A DNA stretch of 64,000 nucleotides. Origin: CAIQQQ01 sp040399685 (GTDB lineage: Bacteria; Pseudomonadota; Alphaproteobacteria; Acetobacterales; Acetobacteraceae). The notes beneath the pieces are model-generated. The model had not been told where the DNA came from and did not search any database. It was given only the letters and a program-made list of their open reading frames with translations. Where the stretch lies: NCBI GenBank assembly GCA_040399685.1, contig JBBART010000025.1:1-64000 (forward strand), written 5' to 3'. Below, one piece after another: positions 42,893 to 52,800 of the stretch. Positions within the stretch are counted from its first letter, which is position 1; every line of letters starts with the position of its first letter. Both the position numbers and the translations under genes were made by a program.

Positions 42893-44119
42893 TCAGACCT
42901 TCACAAGCGGGCAGCCGCCGGCATTGAGGGGGCGAAACGCCTCCTCGGCCGGGGTTGACGCGAGCGGGGTGTAGTAATCCCACGGGCCTTTGCTCTCGGA
43001 CGGCTTCTTGATCTTCCACAGATAGCTCGGGTGGATCTTGCGGCCATCGGCGCGAATGAGGCCGGCGCCGAAGCAATCGTCATCCGTCGGCATCGCCTTC
43101 AGGCGGGCGACGACGTCAATGCCGCTGCCCTTCATGGCCGGCACGCCGGCCTGGCCCGCGACCTTGAGGTAATGCAGCACCGACGAATAGACGCCGGCAT
43201 GGACCATGGTGGGCCGTGCGGAGGGGAATTTCGGCTGCAGGCGCTTGGAGAAGGCGCGGGCGCGGTCGTTGCCATCCCAATAGAAGCTGTCCGTCAGCGC
43301 GATGCCCTGCGCCACTTCCAGGCCCAGCGCATGCACGTCCGAGATGAACAGCAACAGACCCGCGAGGGTCATGGTGATGCCGAATTCCTTGGCCTGCTTG
43401 ATGGTGTTGATGGTGTCCGTGCCGGCATTGGCGATGCCGAGCACCTTGGCGCCGGAAGACTGCGCCTGCAGCAGCATCGACGAGAAATCGGTGGTGCCGG
43501 GGAACGGATAGGCCACGCCGCCGACAACCTTGCCGCCGGCCGCCTGCACGAAGCTGGTGGTGTCGCGCTGCAACGCCTTGCCGAAGGCATAGTCGGCGGT
43601 GACGAAGAACCAGCTGTCGCCGCCGGCCTTGGCCAGCGCGCCGCCGGTGGACTTCGCAAGCATATAGGTGTCGTACGCCCAGTGGATGGTGTTGGCGTTG
43701 CACTGCTCGGCCGTGAGGTCCGAGGTGGCGGCGCCGGAGTTGATGTAGACCTTGTTCTTCTCCTTCGCGACGTTAGCCACCGCCAGCGCCACGCCGGAAT
43801 TGGCCACTTCCACGATCAGGTCCACGCCGTCGCGGTCAAACCACTGGCGTGCGATGCCGGCGCCGACATCGGGCTTGTTCTGGTGGTCGGCCGAGATGAC
43901 CTCCACCTTCATGCCCTTGGCCGACACGCCGTAATCTTCCATCGCCTGATAGACGCACTGCACGGCCTGGGGGCCGGCGAGATCCTTGTAGGGGCCGGAC
44001 AGGTCGGTCAGCACACCGATCTTCAGGCCCGCACCCTGGGCGCGCGCGCCCATGCCGGGCACCGCGATCGCAGTGGCGGCAGCGGCGGTTCCAAGCAATG
44101 TCCGGCGGTCGATGCGCAT
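42893..44119 (-). CDS. ABC transporter substrate-binding protein, LivK-type (copy 1)
   Basis: A 408-aa paralogue of the following gene, with its own twin-arginine-like signal (IDRRTLLGTAAAA) and the same type 1 periplasmic-binding fold (IGVLTDLSGPYKDLAGP). By eye the two mature proteins are well over half identical. They differ in segments such as the N-terminal lobe (LIVEVANSGVAL against LILDVPTSSVAL-type sequence), so their ligands may differ. It lies 37 bp before copy 2 and 44 bp after livF. Confidence 0.9.
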   Translation of the reverse strand: MRIDRRTLLGTAAAATAIAVPGMGARAQGAGLKIGVLTDLSGPYKDLAGPQAVQCVYQAMEDYGVSAKGMKVEVISADHQNKPDVGAGIARQWFDRDGVDLIVEVANSGVALAVANVAKEKNKVYINSGAATSDLTAEQCNANTIHWAYDTYMLAKSTGGALAKAGGDSWFFVTADYAFGKALQRDTTSFVQAAGGKVVGGVAYPFPGTTDFSSMLLQAQSSGAKVLGIANAGTDTINTIKQAKEFGITMTLAGLLLFISDVHALGLEVAQGIALTDSFYWDGNDRARAFSKRLQPKFPSARPTMVHAGVYSSVLHYLKVAGQAGVPAMKGSGIDVVARLKAMPTDDDCFGAGLIRADGRKIHPSYLWKIKKPSESKGPWDYYTPLASTPAEEAFRPLNAGGCPLVKV

Positions 44120-44163
44120 GCTGAGATTCTCCCTGTTATCGGCTTTGGCCGTTTTTGAAGTGA

Positions 44164-44868
44164 CTACACGCCCAGATAATCGTGCAGCTTTTCCATGTTC
44201 GTTTCGAGTTCGGAATTCGGAATCATGTCGATGACCACGCCGTGATCCATCACGTAATGCCTATCCGCCACGGTGGCGGCGAAGCGGAAGTTCTGTTCCA
44301 CCAGCAGCACGGTGAAGCCGCGCTTCTTGATCTCGCGGATGGTGCGGCCGATCTGCTGCACGATCACCGGGGCCAGGCCTTCGGTGGGCTCGTCCAGCAG
44401 CAGCAGCTTGGCGCCGGTGCGCAGGATGCGGCCAATGGCCAGCATCTGCTGCTCACCGCCGGACAGCTTGGTGCCCTGGCTGGACGCACGTTCCTTGAGG
44501 TTGGGGAACAGCGTGTGGATTTCCTCCACCGTCAGCCCACCCGGGGCCGTGATGGGCGGCAGCATCAGGTTTTCGGTCACGTTGAGGCTGGAGAAGATGC
44601 CCCGCTCCTCCGGGCACAACGCGATACCGGCGCGCGCGATCAGGTCCGAGCGCAGGCCCACCGTCTCGGTGCCCTTGTATTTCACCGAACCGCTGCGCTT
44701 GCCCACCAGGCCCATGATGCTTTTCATGGTGGTGGTTTTGCCGGCGCCGTTGCGGCCGAGCAGCGTGACAACCTCCCCTTCCCGCACGTCGAAATCGACG
44801 CCGTGCAGGATGTGGCTTTCACCGTACCAAGCGTTCAGGCCTCTTACTTCGAGCATCACGTCAGGCAT
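44164..44868 (-). CDS. livF: ABC transporter ATP-binding protein LivF
   Basis: The 234-aa ATPase has Walker A GRNGAGKTT, the ABC signature LSGGEQQMLAIGR, Walker B LLLLDEPTEGL and the switch His in LLVEQNFRFA (here Asn-Phe follows Gln). The start NAWYGESHILHGVDFDV is typical of LivF. The ATG at 44868 overlaps livG by 8 bp. Confidence 0.94.
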   Translation of the reverse strand: MPDVMLEVRGLNAWYGESHILHGVDFDVREGEVVTLLGRNGAGKTTTMKSIMGLVGKRSGSVKYKGTETVGLRSDLIARAGIALCPEERGIFSSLNVTENLMLPPITAPGGLTVEEIHTLFPNLKERASSQGTKLSGGEQQMLAIGRILRTGAKLLLLDEPTEGLAPVIVQQIGRTIREIKKRGFTVLLVEQNFRFAATVADRHYVMDHGVVIDMIPNSELETNMEKLHDYLGV

Positions 44869-45613
44869 CTGCTGTCCCCAGATAGGCTGATATCACTTCG
44901 GGGTTGGCGGAGACGGTGGCGTAGTCGCCCTCCGCCAGCACGCGCCCGCGAGTGAGCACGGTGATGGTGTCGCAAAGCCCTTCCACCACCGAAAGATTAT
45001 GCTCCACCATCAAGATGGTGCGGCCTTTGCGGATACGGCGAATGAGGGCGACGATGCGCTCCACGTCCTCATGCGTCATGCCGGCGGTGGGCTCGTCGAG
45101 CAGCATCATCTCCGGATCGAGCGCCAGGGTGGTGGCGATTTCCAGGGCGCGCTTGCGGCCGTAGGAAAGCTGGCCCGCCGGGGTGTCGGTGTATTCGGTG
45201 AGCCCGACATCCTCCAGCAGTTCGCGAGCGCGGTCATCGTATTGATGCAGCACTTCCTCGGACCGCCAGAAATCGAAGCTGGCCCCACGGGCGCGCTGCA
45301 ACGCCAGGCGCACGTTCTGCAACGCCGGCAATTCCGGAAACACCGCCGAAATCTGGAAGCTGCGAATCAGCCCAAGACGCGCCACGTCGGCCGGCTTCAT
45401 GCCGGTGATGTCGCGGCCCTTGAAGTGAATCGTGCCCCGCGTTGGCGCCAAAAACTTGGTGAGCAGGTTAAAACATGTGGTCTTGCCGGCCCCGTTCGGG
45501 CCGATCAGGGCGTGAATGGTGCCCGTGCGCACGTTCAGGTCGACGCCGTTGACGGCGACGAATCCGCGGAACTCGCGCGTCAGGCCCTTTGTTGCCAGAA
45601 TGGAGTCTTGCAC
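44861..45613 (-). CDS. livG: ABC transporter ATP-binding protein LivG
   Basis: The 250-aa ATPase has Walker A GPNGAGKTT, the LivG-type LIRSFQISAVFPELPALQNV, the signature LSYGRKRALEIA and Walker B MMLLDEPTAGM. I chose the GTG at 45613, because GGAGA lies about 9 nt upstream. An ATG at 45652 would add 13 residues with no ribosome-binding site in front of it. livG is the first gene of the operon and is divergent from the MaoC gene. Confidence 0.92.
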   Translation of the reverse strand: MQDSILATKGLTREFRGFVAVNGVDLNVRTGTIHALIGPNGAGKTTCFNLLTKFLAPTRGTIHFKGRDITGMKPADVARLGLIRSFQISAVFPELPALQNVRLALQRARGASFDFWRSEEVLHQYDDRARELLEDVGLTEYTDTPAGQLSYGRKRALEIATTLALDPEMMLLDEPTAGMTHEDVERIVALIRRIRKGRTILMVEHNLSVVEGLCDTITVLTRGRVLAEGDYATVSANPEVISAYLGTADA

Positions 45614-45646
45614 CCCGGACTTCTCCCTTATTCCCTCCTCCCTGAT

Positions 45647-45671
45647 TTGCATATAGCGCGGGGCTACGCAA
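45647..45671. promoter_or_regulatory. Candidate operator/promoter between livG and the MaoC gene
   Basis: TTGCATA-N11-TACGCAA is an inverted repeat with six of seven matching positions, in the 100-bp divergent gap. TTGCAT and AAGATT (45670-45675), 17 nt apart, could be the -35 and -10 of the MaoC gene, so the dyad would cover that promoter. No regulator gene is adjacent. Confidence 0.35.
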
Positions 45672-45713
45672 GATTGTTTCGTGAGCGTTGCCAGCAATGG
45701 AGGATTAGAACAA

Positions 45714-46193
45714 ATGTCGGGGCTATGGTTTGAGGAGTTGCCGGAAGGCCGCGAGATCGATGCCGAGTGGACCCGCACCGTCACGGAAGCGGACAACGTG
45801 CTGTTCTGTTCGATGACGATGAACGTCCAGAAGCTGCATCTGGATGCGGAATTCGCCGCCCACACCGCGTTCGGCAAGCCGCTGGTGAACTCGATCTTCA
45901 CGCTGGGGCTGATGATTGGAATGTCGGTGCACAACCTGACGATGGGCACCACGATCGCCAATCTGGGCATGACGGACGTGGCCTTCCCCGCCCCGGTCTT
46001 TGCCGGCGACACGATCAGCACGCACACCGTGGTGGTCAGCCGGCGCGAGAGCCGGTCGCGCGCGGATGCCGGGCTCGTCACGTTTCGCCACACCGCCCGC
46101 AACCAGCGCGGCGAGGTGGTCGCACGTTGCGACCGCACGGCTTTGATGCTCAAACAGCCGGTGCCGATCAGCGATAATCAGCCTGCCGCATGA
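45714..46193 (+). CDS. MaoC-family acyl-CoA hydratase
   Basis: A 159-aa single hot-dog-fold protein. The MaoC catalytic region is represented by VTEADNVLFCSMTMNVQKLHLD, followed by HTAFGKPLVNSIFTLGLMIG, MTDVAFPAPVFAGDTI and the C-terminal RNQRGEVVARCDR. This subfamily is often encoded beside CitE-type lyases and includes itaconyl-CoA and mesaconyl-CoA hydratase candidates. The ATG at 45714 has GGAGG upstream; an in-frame codon at 45681 is less likely. The lyase gene starts 10 bp later. Confidence 0.85.
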   Translation: MSGLWFEELPEGREIDAEWTRTVTEADNVLFCSMTMNVQKLHLDAEFAAHTAFGKPLVNSIFTLGLMIGMSVHNLTMGTTIANLGMTDVAFPAPVFAGDTISTHTVVVSRRESRSRADAGLVTFRHTARNQRGEVVARCDRTALMLKQPVPISDNQPAA

Positions 46194-46203
46194 AAGCCGG
46201 GAC

Positions 46204-47085
46204 ATGAACGCAATGCGCCTTCGCAGCCCTTTGTTCGCCCCAGGCGATTCGCAGCGGAAATCGGAAAAGGCCCTCGCCTCGGCCGCCGATGCCGTGATTC
46301 TCGACCTTGAGGATTCGGTCGCGGTCTCGGCCAAGGAATCGGCGCGATTGCTGACCGCCGCCCTTCTGCACGGCCTCACGCGCCCCGGCGTCATCGTGCG
46401 GATCAACGCACCGGGCACGCCGTGGTATCTGGCGGACCTCGCGGCCATTGTGCCGGGCAAGCCCGCTGGGATCATGCTGCCGAAATGCACGTCGGCCGCC
46501 GATCTGCTGGCGATTGACCATCATCTTGAAGTGCTGGAAACAGCCGCCGGTCTGGTGGTGGGCGCCATCCGGGTTCTGCCGATCGCCACGGAGACCACCG
46601 GATCGGTGCTGAACCTTCCGACCATGCTGGCGAACAACCGGCGCGTGGCCGCCATCTGCTTCGGGGCGGAGGATCTGTCGGCCGATCTCGGCATCAATCC
46701 GCGTCGTGCCGATGGCAGCTATCCGGCCGCCATCGCCCAGGCCCGCGCCATGGTGCTGCTGGCCGCCGCCGCCGCCGGCATTCCCGCCATCGACACGCCG
46801 TTTCCAGACCCACGCGATCCGGATGGCCTCCAGCTTGAGGCGCTGGCTGCGGCGGCGGACGGATTTTCCGGCAAGCTCTGCATCCATCCCGACCAGATCA
46901 TCACCGTCAACGCGGCCTTCACCCCGGCGGAGTCGCAGTTCACCTGGGCGCGCGCCGTGATCGCCGGATTCGCGGCCAATCCCGGATCGGGCGTGTTCAC
47001 GCTGGGCGGCAAGATGATCGATCGTCCGCATCTGCGCCTTGCCGAACGCATCGTGGCCAGCGCAGGCGAAAATCCTGCTGGATGA
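46204..47085 (+). CDS. CitE/HpcH-type CoA-ester lyase
   Basis: This 293-aa TIM-barrel protein belongs to the citrate lyase beta/malyl-CoA lyase family. Expected features are RSPLFAPGDS, the metal-binding AVILDLEDSVA, the Arg in VIVRINAPGT, a Glu in IATETTGSVLN, CFGAEDLSADLG and the C-terminal GKLCIHPDQI. Candidate reactions are cleavage of citramalyl-CoA, malyl-CoA or methylmalyl-CoA. Pairing with a MaoC hydratase favours a short hydratase-lyase route such as itaconyl-CoA to acetyl-CoA and pyruvate, but no CoA-transferase or ligase is present here. Confidence 0.86.
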   Translation: MNAMRLRSPLFAPGDSQRKSEKALASAADAVILDLEDSVAVSAKESARLLTAALLHGLTRPGVIVRINAPGTPWYLADLAAIVPGKPAGIMLPKCTSAADLLAIDHHLEVLETAAGLVVGAIRVLPIATETTGSVLNLPTMLANNRRVAAICFGAEDLSADLGINPRRADGSYPAAIAQARAMVLLAAAAAGIPAIDTPFPDPRDPDGLQLEALAAAADGFSGKLCIHPDQIITVNAAFTPAESQFTWARAVIAGFAANPGSGVFTLGGKMIDRPHLRLAERIVASAGENPAG

Positions 47086-47195
47086 CAGCGCGATCTATAT
47101 TCGTGTCATCAACCAGCAACGCGGGGTGCGCTATACAGACCGCGCAATGAACGGCTGAAAGGATATCGTGGGCTCCCGGCCCCCGCATCGATCTC

Positions 47196-48662
47196 ATGAC
47201 ACTGCGTTTCGCCCGCCATCTTGCAGCCGTCGCCGCCATCGGCGCCTCCCTCTCCGCGTGCGCGCTGGGGCCTGACTACATGCGCCCGTCCGGGGGCACG
47301 CCGGATGCTTTCCAGCAATCCCAGCCGCAAGGCCCGATCTGGCCGGATCGCGGCTGGTGGCGCGGCTTTCAGTCTGCCGATCTGGACCGGCTGGTGGCGG
47401 ATGCGGAGACGGATAATTTCGACATCCAGGCCGCCATCGCCCGCGTGCGTCAGGCCGACGCGCAATTGCGCATCGCCGGCGCACCGCTGCTGCCCAGCCT
47501 GTCGGGCACCGGCAGCCAGACCTGGGGGCGGAGCTACCTGAACCGCAGCACCACCGCCAGCACCGCCAGCCTCGGCAAAAGCCGCTACGTCGACGCCCGC
47601 ACCAGCCGGCTGGAGGTGCAGTTCAGCTACGAATTGGATCTGTGGGGCCGGGTAGCGGCAACACGGGACGCAGCCTTGGCCTCGGCACAGTTCAGCCGCT
47701 ACGACCAGCAGACAGTTGCCCTCACACAGATCAGTTCCGTGGCCACCACCTGGTTCAGCGCCCTCGCCTATCAGGACCGGCTGGCGGTGGCGCTGCGAAA
47801 CCTGGCCGATGCCGAGCAGATCCTGCGCGCCATCACCGCCCGCCAGGACGCAGGTGTCGCCTCGGCACTGGACACCGCGCAGCAGGCGGCACTGGCAGCC
47901 GGCATTCGCGCCAACATTCCCAATTTCCGCAGCAACGCCCAACAGCAGATCAACGCGCTGGGCGTGCTGACCGGCAAGCTGCCGGAGGATATCCGGGTGC
48001 AGCCCGGCACGCTGAACACATTGTCATTGCCGGAAGTGGCGCCCGGCCTGCCGTCGGACCTGTTGCTGCGCCGGCCGGATATCGCCGCCGCCGAGGCCAA
48101 TCTTCTGGCCGCCAACGCCAATCTGCGCGAGGCGCGGGCGAATTTCTTTCCGCAGATCACCCTGACCGGCAATGGCGGCTGGCAGAGCACCGCCTTGACC
48201 ACGCTGCTTGGCCCCACCTCGGTGCTGGCCAGCGTCGTTGCCTCCGCCACCCAGACCATTTTCGACAATGGCCTCAAGAGCGGTCAATACGACCTGAATG
48301 CCGCCAGATACGACGAGTTGGTGGCGGATTATCGCAAGACCGTGACGCAGGCGTTCACCGATGTAGAGAATGCCCTGACGCAATACCGCTACACGACGGA
48401 ACAAGAAGCGCTGGAGCGCGAGGCCGTGGCCATCGCCCAGCGCGCCGCCGATATCGCGCGCCAGCAGGTGCTGGCCGGCACCAGCGACATCGTGGCGGCC
48501 CTGCAGGCGCAATCGACGCTGTTCAACGATCTGGACACGCTGGCCCAGGTGCGGCTGGCGCGGTTCCAGGCCCTGGTGGCGCTCTACAAGGCGCTGGGCG
48601 GCGGCTGGACAATCGATCAGACGCTGCCGCCGGAACATCGCCTGCTCCAGGGCGTATTGTAA
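47196..48662 (+). CDS. RND efflux outer-membrane lipoprotein (NodT/OprM family)
   Basis: The 488-aa outer-membrane channel has a lipoprotein signal (lipobox LSAC, Cys22) followed by the family start ALGPDYMRPS and two repeated OEP domains. Each has long coiled-coil helices (DAQLRIAGAPLLPSLSGTGS, LPSDLLLRRPDIAAAEANLL, EARANFFPQITLTGNGGW). It provides the exit duct for the pumps encoded downstream. It is the first gene of a four-gene operon; a TATACA at 47132-47137 could be a -10 but no good -35 is seen. Confidence 0.93.
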   Translation: MTLRFARHLAAVAAIGASLSACALGPDYMRPSGGTPDAFQQSQPQGPIWPDRGWWRGFQSADLDRLVADAETDNFDIQAAIARVRQADAQLRIAGAPLLPSLSGTGSQTWGRSYLNRSTTASTASLGKSRYVDARTSRLEVQFSYELDLWGRVAATRDAALASAQFSRYDQQTVALTQISSVATTWFSALAYQDRLAVALRNLADAEQILRAITARQDAGVASALDTAQQAALAAGIRANIPNFRSNAQQQINALGVLTGKLPEDIRVQPGTLNTLSLPEVAPGLPSDLLLRRPDIAAAEANLLAANANLREARANFFPQITLTGNGGWQSTALTTLLGPTSVLASVVASATQTIFDNGLKSGQYDLNAARYDELVADYRKTVTQAFTDVENALTQYRYTTEQEALEREAVAIAQRAADIARQQVLAGTSDIVAALQAQSTLFNDLDTLAQVRLARFQALVALYKALGGGWTIDQTLPPEHRLLQGVL

Positions 48663-48687
48663 TGCCTCACTCCGGGAATGGATTCTA

Positions 48688-49887
48688 ATGCGCCGGCTTT
48701 TCCTGTTCCTCGTGATCGTGGCGGCCATCGGCGGTGGCGGCTGGTGGTATATGCATCGCGCCAGCACCCAGACGGCATCCGCCCCCAGCGGCGGACGGCG
48801 CGGCGGGCCGGCCGGGGCCAACACCATCGTGCCGATCCTGGCGGTGCCGGCGCGTCAGCAGGATGTGCCGATCTTCCTGGACGGACTTGGCACGGCGCAG
48901 GCATCGGCCACCGTCACCGTCAAGCCGCAGGTGGACGGCAAGCTCGTGGAGGTTCTGTTCACCGAAGGACAGGACGTGAAGGCCGGGCAGGTTCTCGCCC
49001 GGATCGATCCGCGTGCCTATCAGGCAGCCCTCGATCAGGCGGTGGCGAAGAAGGCGCAGGATCAGGCGACGCTCGCCAACGCCCGGCTGGATGCGGCGCG
49101 TTACGCGAAGCTCGCCGCCAGCGCCTACAGCTCCGCCCAGCAGGCCGACACCGCACGGTCCACCGTGAACCAGCTGGAGGCGCAAGTGGCCGGCGATCAG
49201 GCGCTGATCGACACCGCGCGCGTCAACCTGGGCTACACCAACATCATCGCCCCGATTGACGGGCGAATCGGCATCCGGCTGGTGGATGTGGGCAACATCG
49301 TGCACGCGTCCGACACCACCGGCCTGTGCGTCATCACCACGCTGATGCCGATTTCGGTGGTGTTCACCCTGGCGCAACAAAACCTGCGCGCGGTGACGCA
49401 GGCGATGGCCGCCGGCACGCCCGAGGTTCTGGCCCTGCCGCAGGACAGCAGCCAGGAGATTTTGGATCGCGGCACGCTGACGGTGCTCGACAATCAGGTG
49501 GACAGCAGCACCGGCACCATCAAGCTGAAGGCGAGCTTCCCAAATCCAAAGCTGCGGCTGTGGCCGGGCGCGTTCACCAATGTGCGACTGAAGGTGGAAA
49601 CCCGCATGGGCGCCATCACCGTGCCGCCAGTGGCAGTGCAACGGGGCCCCACCGGCACCTATGTGTATGTGGTGAAAGACGACAACACCGTCACCCGCCG
49701 CAACGTGAAGGTGTCGCATGAGGACCAGACCGTGGCGATCCTGTCCGAGGGCATCGCGGACGGCGAGCGGGTTGTGACGGACGGCGCGTCCCGCCTGTCC
49801 GAAGGCTCGAAGGTGAACGTGGCCGACCCCAACGCGCCCAACCCGGCGCCGCTGCCGCCGCGCCCCCGCGGCCGGACGGCGTCGTGA
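48688..49887 (+). CDS. mdtA: RND efflux periplasmic adaptor (MdtA-like)
   Basis: The 399-aa membrane-fusion protein has an N-terminal hydrophobic anchor (FLFLVIVAAIGGGGWWYM) and the barrel-sandwich strands ATVTVKPQVDGKLVEVLFTE and RIDPRAYQAALDQAVAKK. It also has an alpha-hairpin and the lipoyl half GYTNIIAPIDGRIGIRLVDV. A MdtA-like C-terminus (PVAVQRGPTGTYVYVVKDD) completes it. It couples the inner-membrane pump to the outer-membrane channel. The symbol follows from having two RND pumps after it, as in mdtABC. Confidence 0.92.
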   Translation: MRRLFLFLVIVAAIGGGGWWYMHRASTQTASAPSGGRRGGPAGANTIVPILAVPARQQDVPIFLDGLGTAQASATVTVKPQVDGKLVEVLFTEGQDVKAGQVLARIDPRAYQAALDQAVAKKAQDQATLANARLDAARYAKLAASAYSSAQQADTARSTVNQLEAQVAGDQALIDTARVNLGYTNIIAPIDGRIGIRLVDVGNIVHASDTTGLCVITTLMPISVVFTLAQQNLRAVTQAMAAGTPEVLALPQDSSQEILDRGTLTVLDNQVDSSTGTIKLKASFPNPKLRLWPGAFTNVRLKVETRMGAITVPPVAVQRGPTGTYVYVVKDDNTVTRRNVKVSHEDQTVAILSEGIADGERVVTDGASRLSEGSKVNVADPNAPNPAPLPPRPRGRTAS

Positions 49888-49896
49888 CGATCTGAC

Positions 49897-52800
49897 ATGA
49901 ACATTTCCGCCCCGTTCATCGCCCGCCCGATCGCCACCTGGCTGTTGGCGGTGGCGGTGCTGCTTGCCGGGCTGCTGGGATATCGCGCGCTGCCCGTCTC
50001 GGCGCTGCCGCAGGTCGATTTCCCCACCATCCTGGTGACGACGCAGTTGCCGGGCGCCAATCCGGACACGGTGTCCACCCTCATCACCGCCTCACTGGAG
50101 CGGCAGTTCGGCCAGATTCAGGGTCTGTCGACCATGACCTCGGTGAGTTCCGAGGGCACCAGCCAGATCACGCTGCAATTCTCCCTCAGCCGCAGCATCG
50201 ACAGCGCCAGCCAGGACGTGCAGGCCGCCATCAACGCCGCCGCCGGCACCCTGCCGAGCACGCTGCCGTATCCGCCGGTCTATGCGAAGGTGAACCCGGC
50301 CGATGCGCCGATCATCACCATCGCGCTGACCACCGACAGCACCACGATCGACAAGGTCAGCGATAGCGCGGACACGCTGCTGCAACCAAAACTAAGCCAG
50401 ATCGACGGCGTGGGCCGCGTGACGGTGCAGGGCAACATGCGCCCGGCCGTGCGGGTGCGCGCCGATCCGGCCCGGCTGGCGGCGTATGGGCTGTCGATGG
50501 AGGATGTGCGCACCGCTGTTGCCGCCGCCAACGTCAACGGCGCCAAGGGCGGGTTTGACGGGCCGCGCCAGGCGGTGGCGCTGGGCGCCAACGATCAGAT
50601 ATTGTCGCCGGACGAATACAGGTCGCTGGTGATCGCCTATCGCAACGGCGCACCGGTGCGGCTGTCCGATATCGGCTCGGTGGTGGGCGGGGTGGAGAAC
50701 AACCGCGTCGCTGCCAGCTATAACGGCCAGCAGGCCGTGGTGCTCGACATCCAGCGCCAGCCCGGTGCGAACATCGTCGCCACCGTGGAGCGCATCAAGG
50801 CCGAGTTGCCGAACCTGCAACGCGCCCTGCCCACCGCCATCAAGCTGACCATCGTCACCGACCGCACCGAGACGATCCGCGCCAGCGTGAACGACGTGCA
50901 GGCCACGCTGGTGCTGGCCATCGTGCTGGTGATCGGCGTGATCTGGGTGTTCCTGCGCTCCTGGCGCGCCACGTTGATCCCGGCGGTGGCGCTGCCGCTG
51001 TCGTTGATCGGCACGTTCGGCATCATGTCGCTGCTCGGCTACGGGCTTGATAACCTTTCGCTGATGGCATTGACCGTCGCCACCGGCTTCGTGGTCGACG
51101 ATGCCATCGTGATGATCGAAAACGTGGTTCGTTACATCGAGGCCGGCGAGAAGCCGCTGGCCGCCGCCTACAAGGGCGCGTCTCAGATCGGCTTCACCAT
51201 CATCTCGCTGACCGTGTCGTTGATCGCGGTGTTCATCCCGCTGTTGTTCATGACGGGCGTGGTCGGCCGGCTGTTCAGCGAGTTCGCGGTCACGTTGTCC
51301 GTATCGGTGGTCGTCTCGGCGGTGGTGTCGCTGACGTTGACGCCGATGATGTGCGCCCAGTTCCTGCGGCCGCATTCGGAGGAAAGGCCCGGCCTGATCG
51401 GGCGCATGGCCGAACGCGGGTTCGATGCCACGCTGGCGTTCTATCGCGTCACGCTGGGCTGGGCGCTGCGCCATCAGACATTCGTGCTGATCGTGGCGGT
51501 GATGACGCTGTTCGGCACGGTGGCGCTGTATGCCTTCATCCCCAAGGGCTTCCTGCCGCAGCAGGACACCGGCGTGATCGTGGCCGTGACCGAGGCCGAG
51601 CAGAGCGTGTCCGTGCCGCGCATGGCCACCTTGCAAGGACAGGCGGCGGACATCATTCGCGCCGACCCGGATGTGGTGGGCGTAGTGGGCTTCGTCGGCG
51701 CCGGCAGCATCAACGCCACGCCCAACACCGGGCGCATCACCATCGCGCTGAAGCCGCGCAAGGACCGTGATTCGGCCGCCACCATCGCGGCGCGGTTGCA
51801 GAGCAAGCTGACGGGCCTCGCCGGGTTGTCGGTGTTCATGCAGCCGGTGCAGGACATCCAGATCGGCACCCGCATCAGCCGCACCCAGTTCCAGTACACG
51901 CTGGTCGACACCGACGCCGCCGAACTGGCTGTGTGGGGGCCAAAGCTGCTGGGCGAGATGCGCGGCATCGCCGGCCTGCAGGATGTGGCGACCGACCAGC
52001 AGAATCTGGGTTTTCGCACCTATATTCGCGTCAACCGCGATACCGCCCAGCGGCTGGGCGTGACGATGCAGGCGATCCAGGACGTGCTGTACGACAGCTT
52101 CGGCCAGCGGCAGATCTCCACCATCTTCTCCCAATCCAACCAGTATCGCGTGGTGCTGGAAGCCGATCCGGCGTGGCAGGCCGACCCTGGGTCGCTGATG
52201 CGGCTGCGCCTGCCCGGCACCGGCGGCGCGCAGGTGCCGCTTTCGGCCATCGCCAGCATCGAGCGCATCACCGCACCGCTGGTGGTGACGCATCAGGCGC
52301 AGTTCCCGGCGGTGACGCTGAGTTTCAACCTCGCGCCCGGCTTCTCGTTGGGCCAGGCGGTGGCAGCGATTGCCGCGGCCGAGGCCGGCATCAGCATGCC
52401 CGCCACCATCGCCGGCAGTTATTCGGGCGATGCGGCGGAGTTCCAGAACTCACTGGCCTCCGAACCCTGGCTGATCCTGGCAGCGATGGTGGTGATTTAT
52501 ATCGTCTTGGGCGTGCTGTATGAGAGTACCATCCATCCCATCACCATCCTGTCCACGCTGCCCTCGGCCGGCATCGGCGCGTTGCTGGCCTTGATGCTGG
52601 TGGGGCTGGACCTGTCGCTGGTGGCACTGGTGGGCGTGGTGCTGCTGATGGGCATCGTGAAGAAGAACGCCATCATGATGATCGACTTCGCCATCGAGGC
52701 GGAGCGTGAGCGCGGCATCGCCCCCCTGCCCGCCATCACCGAAGCCTGCCTGCTGCGGTTCCGCCCGATCATGATGACCACGATGGCCGCCCTGCTCGGC

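Noticed and set aside
44861..46153. A 430-codon reading of livG extending through the MaoC gene
   Set aside because: The extension is antisense to the MaoC gene. The LivG family length is reached from the GTG at 45613, which has a ribosome-binding site.
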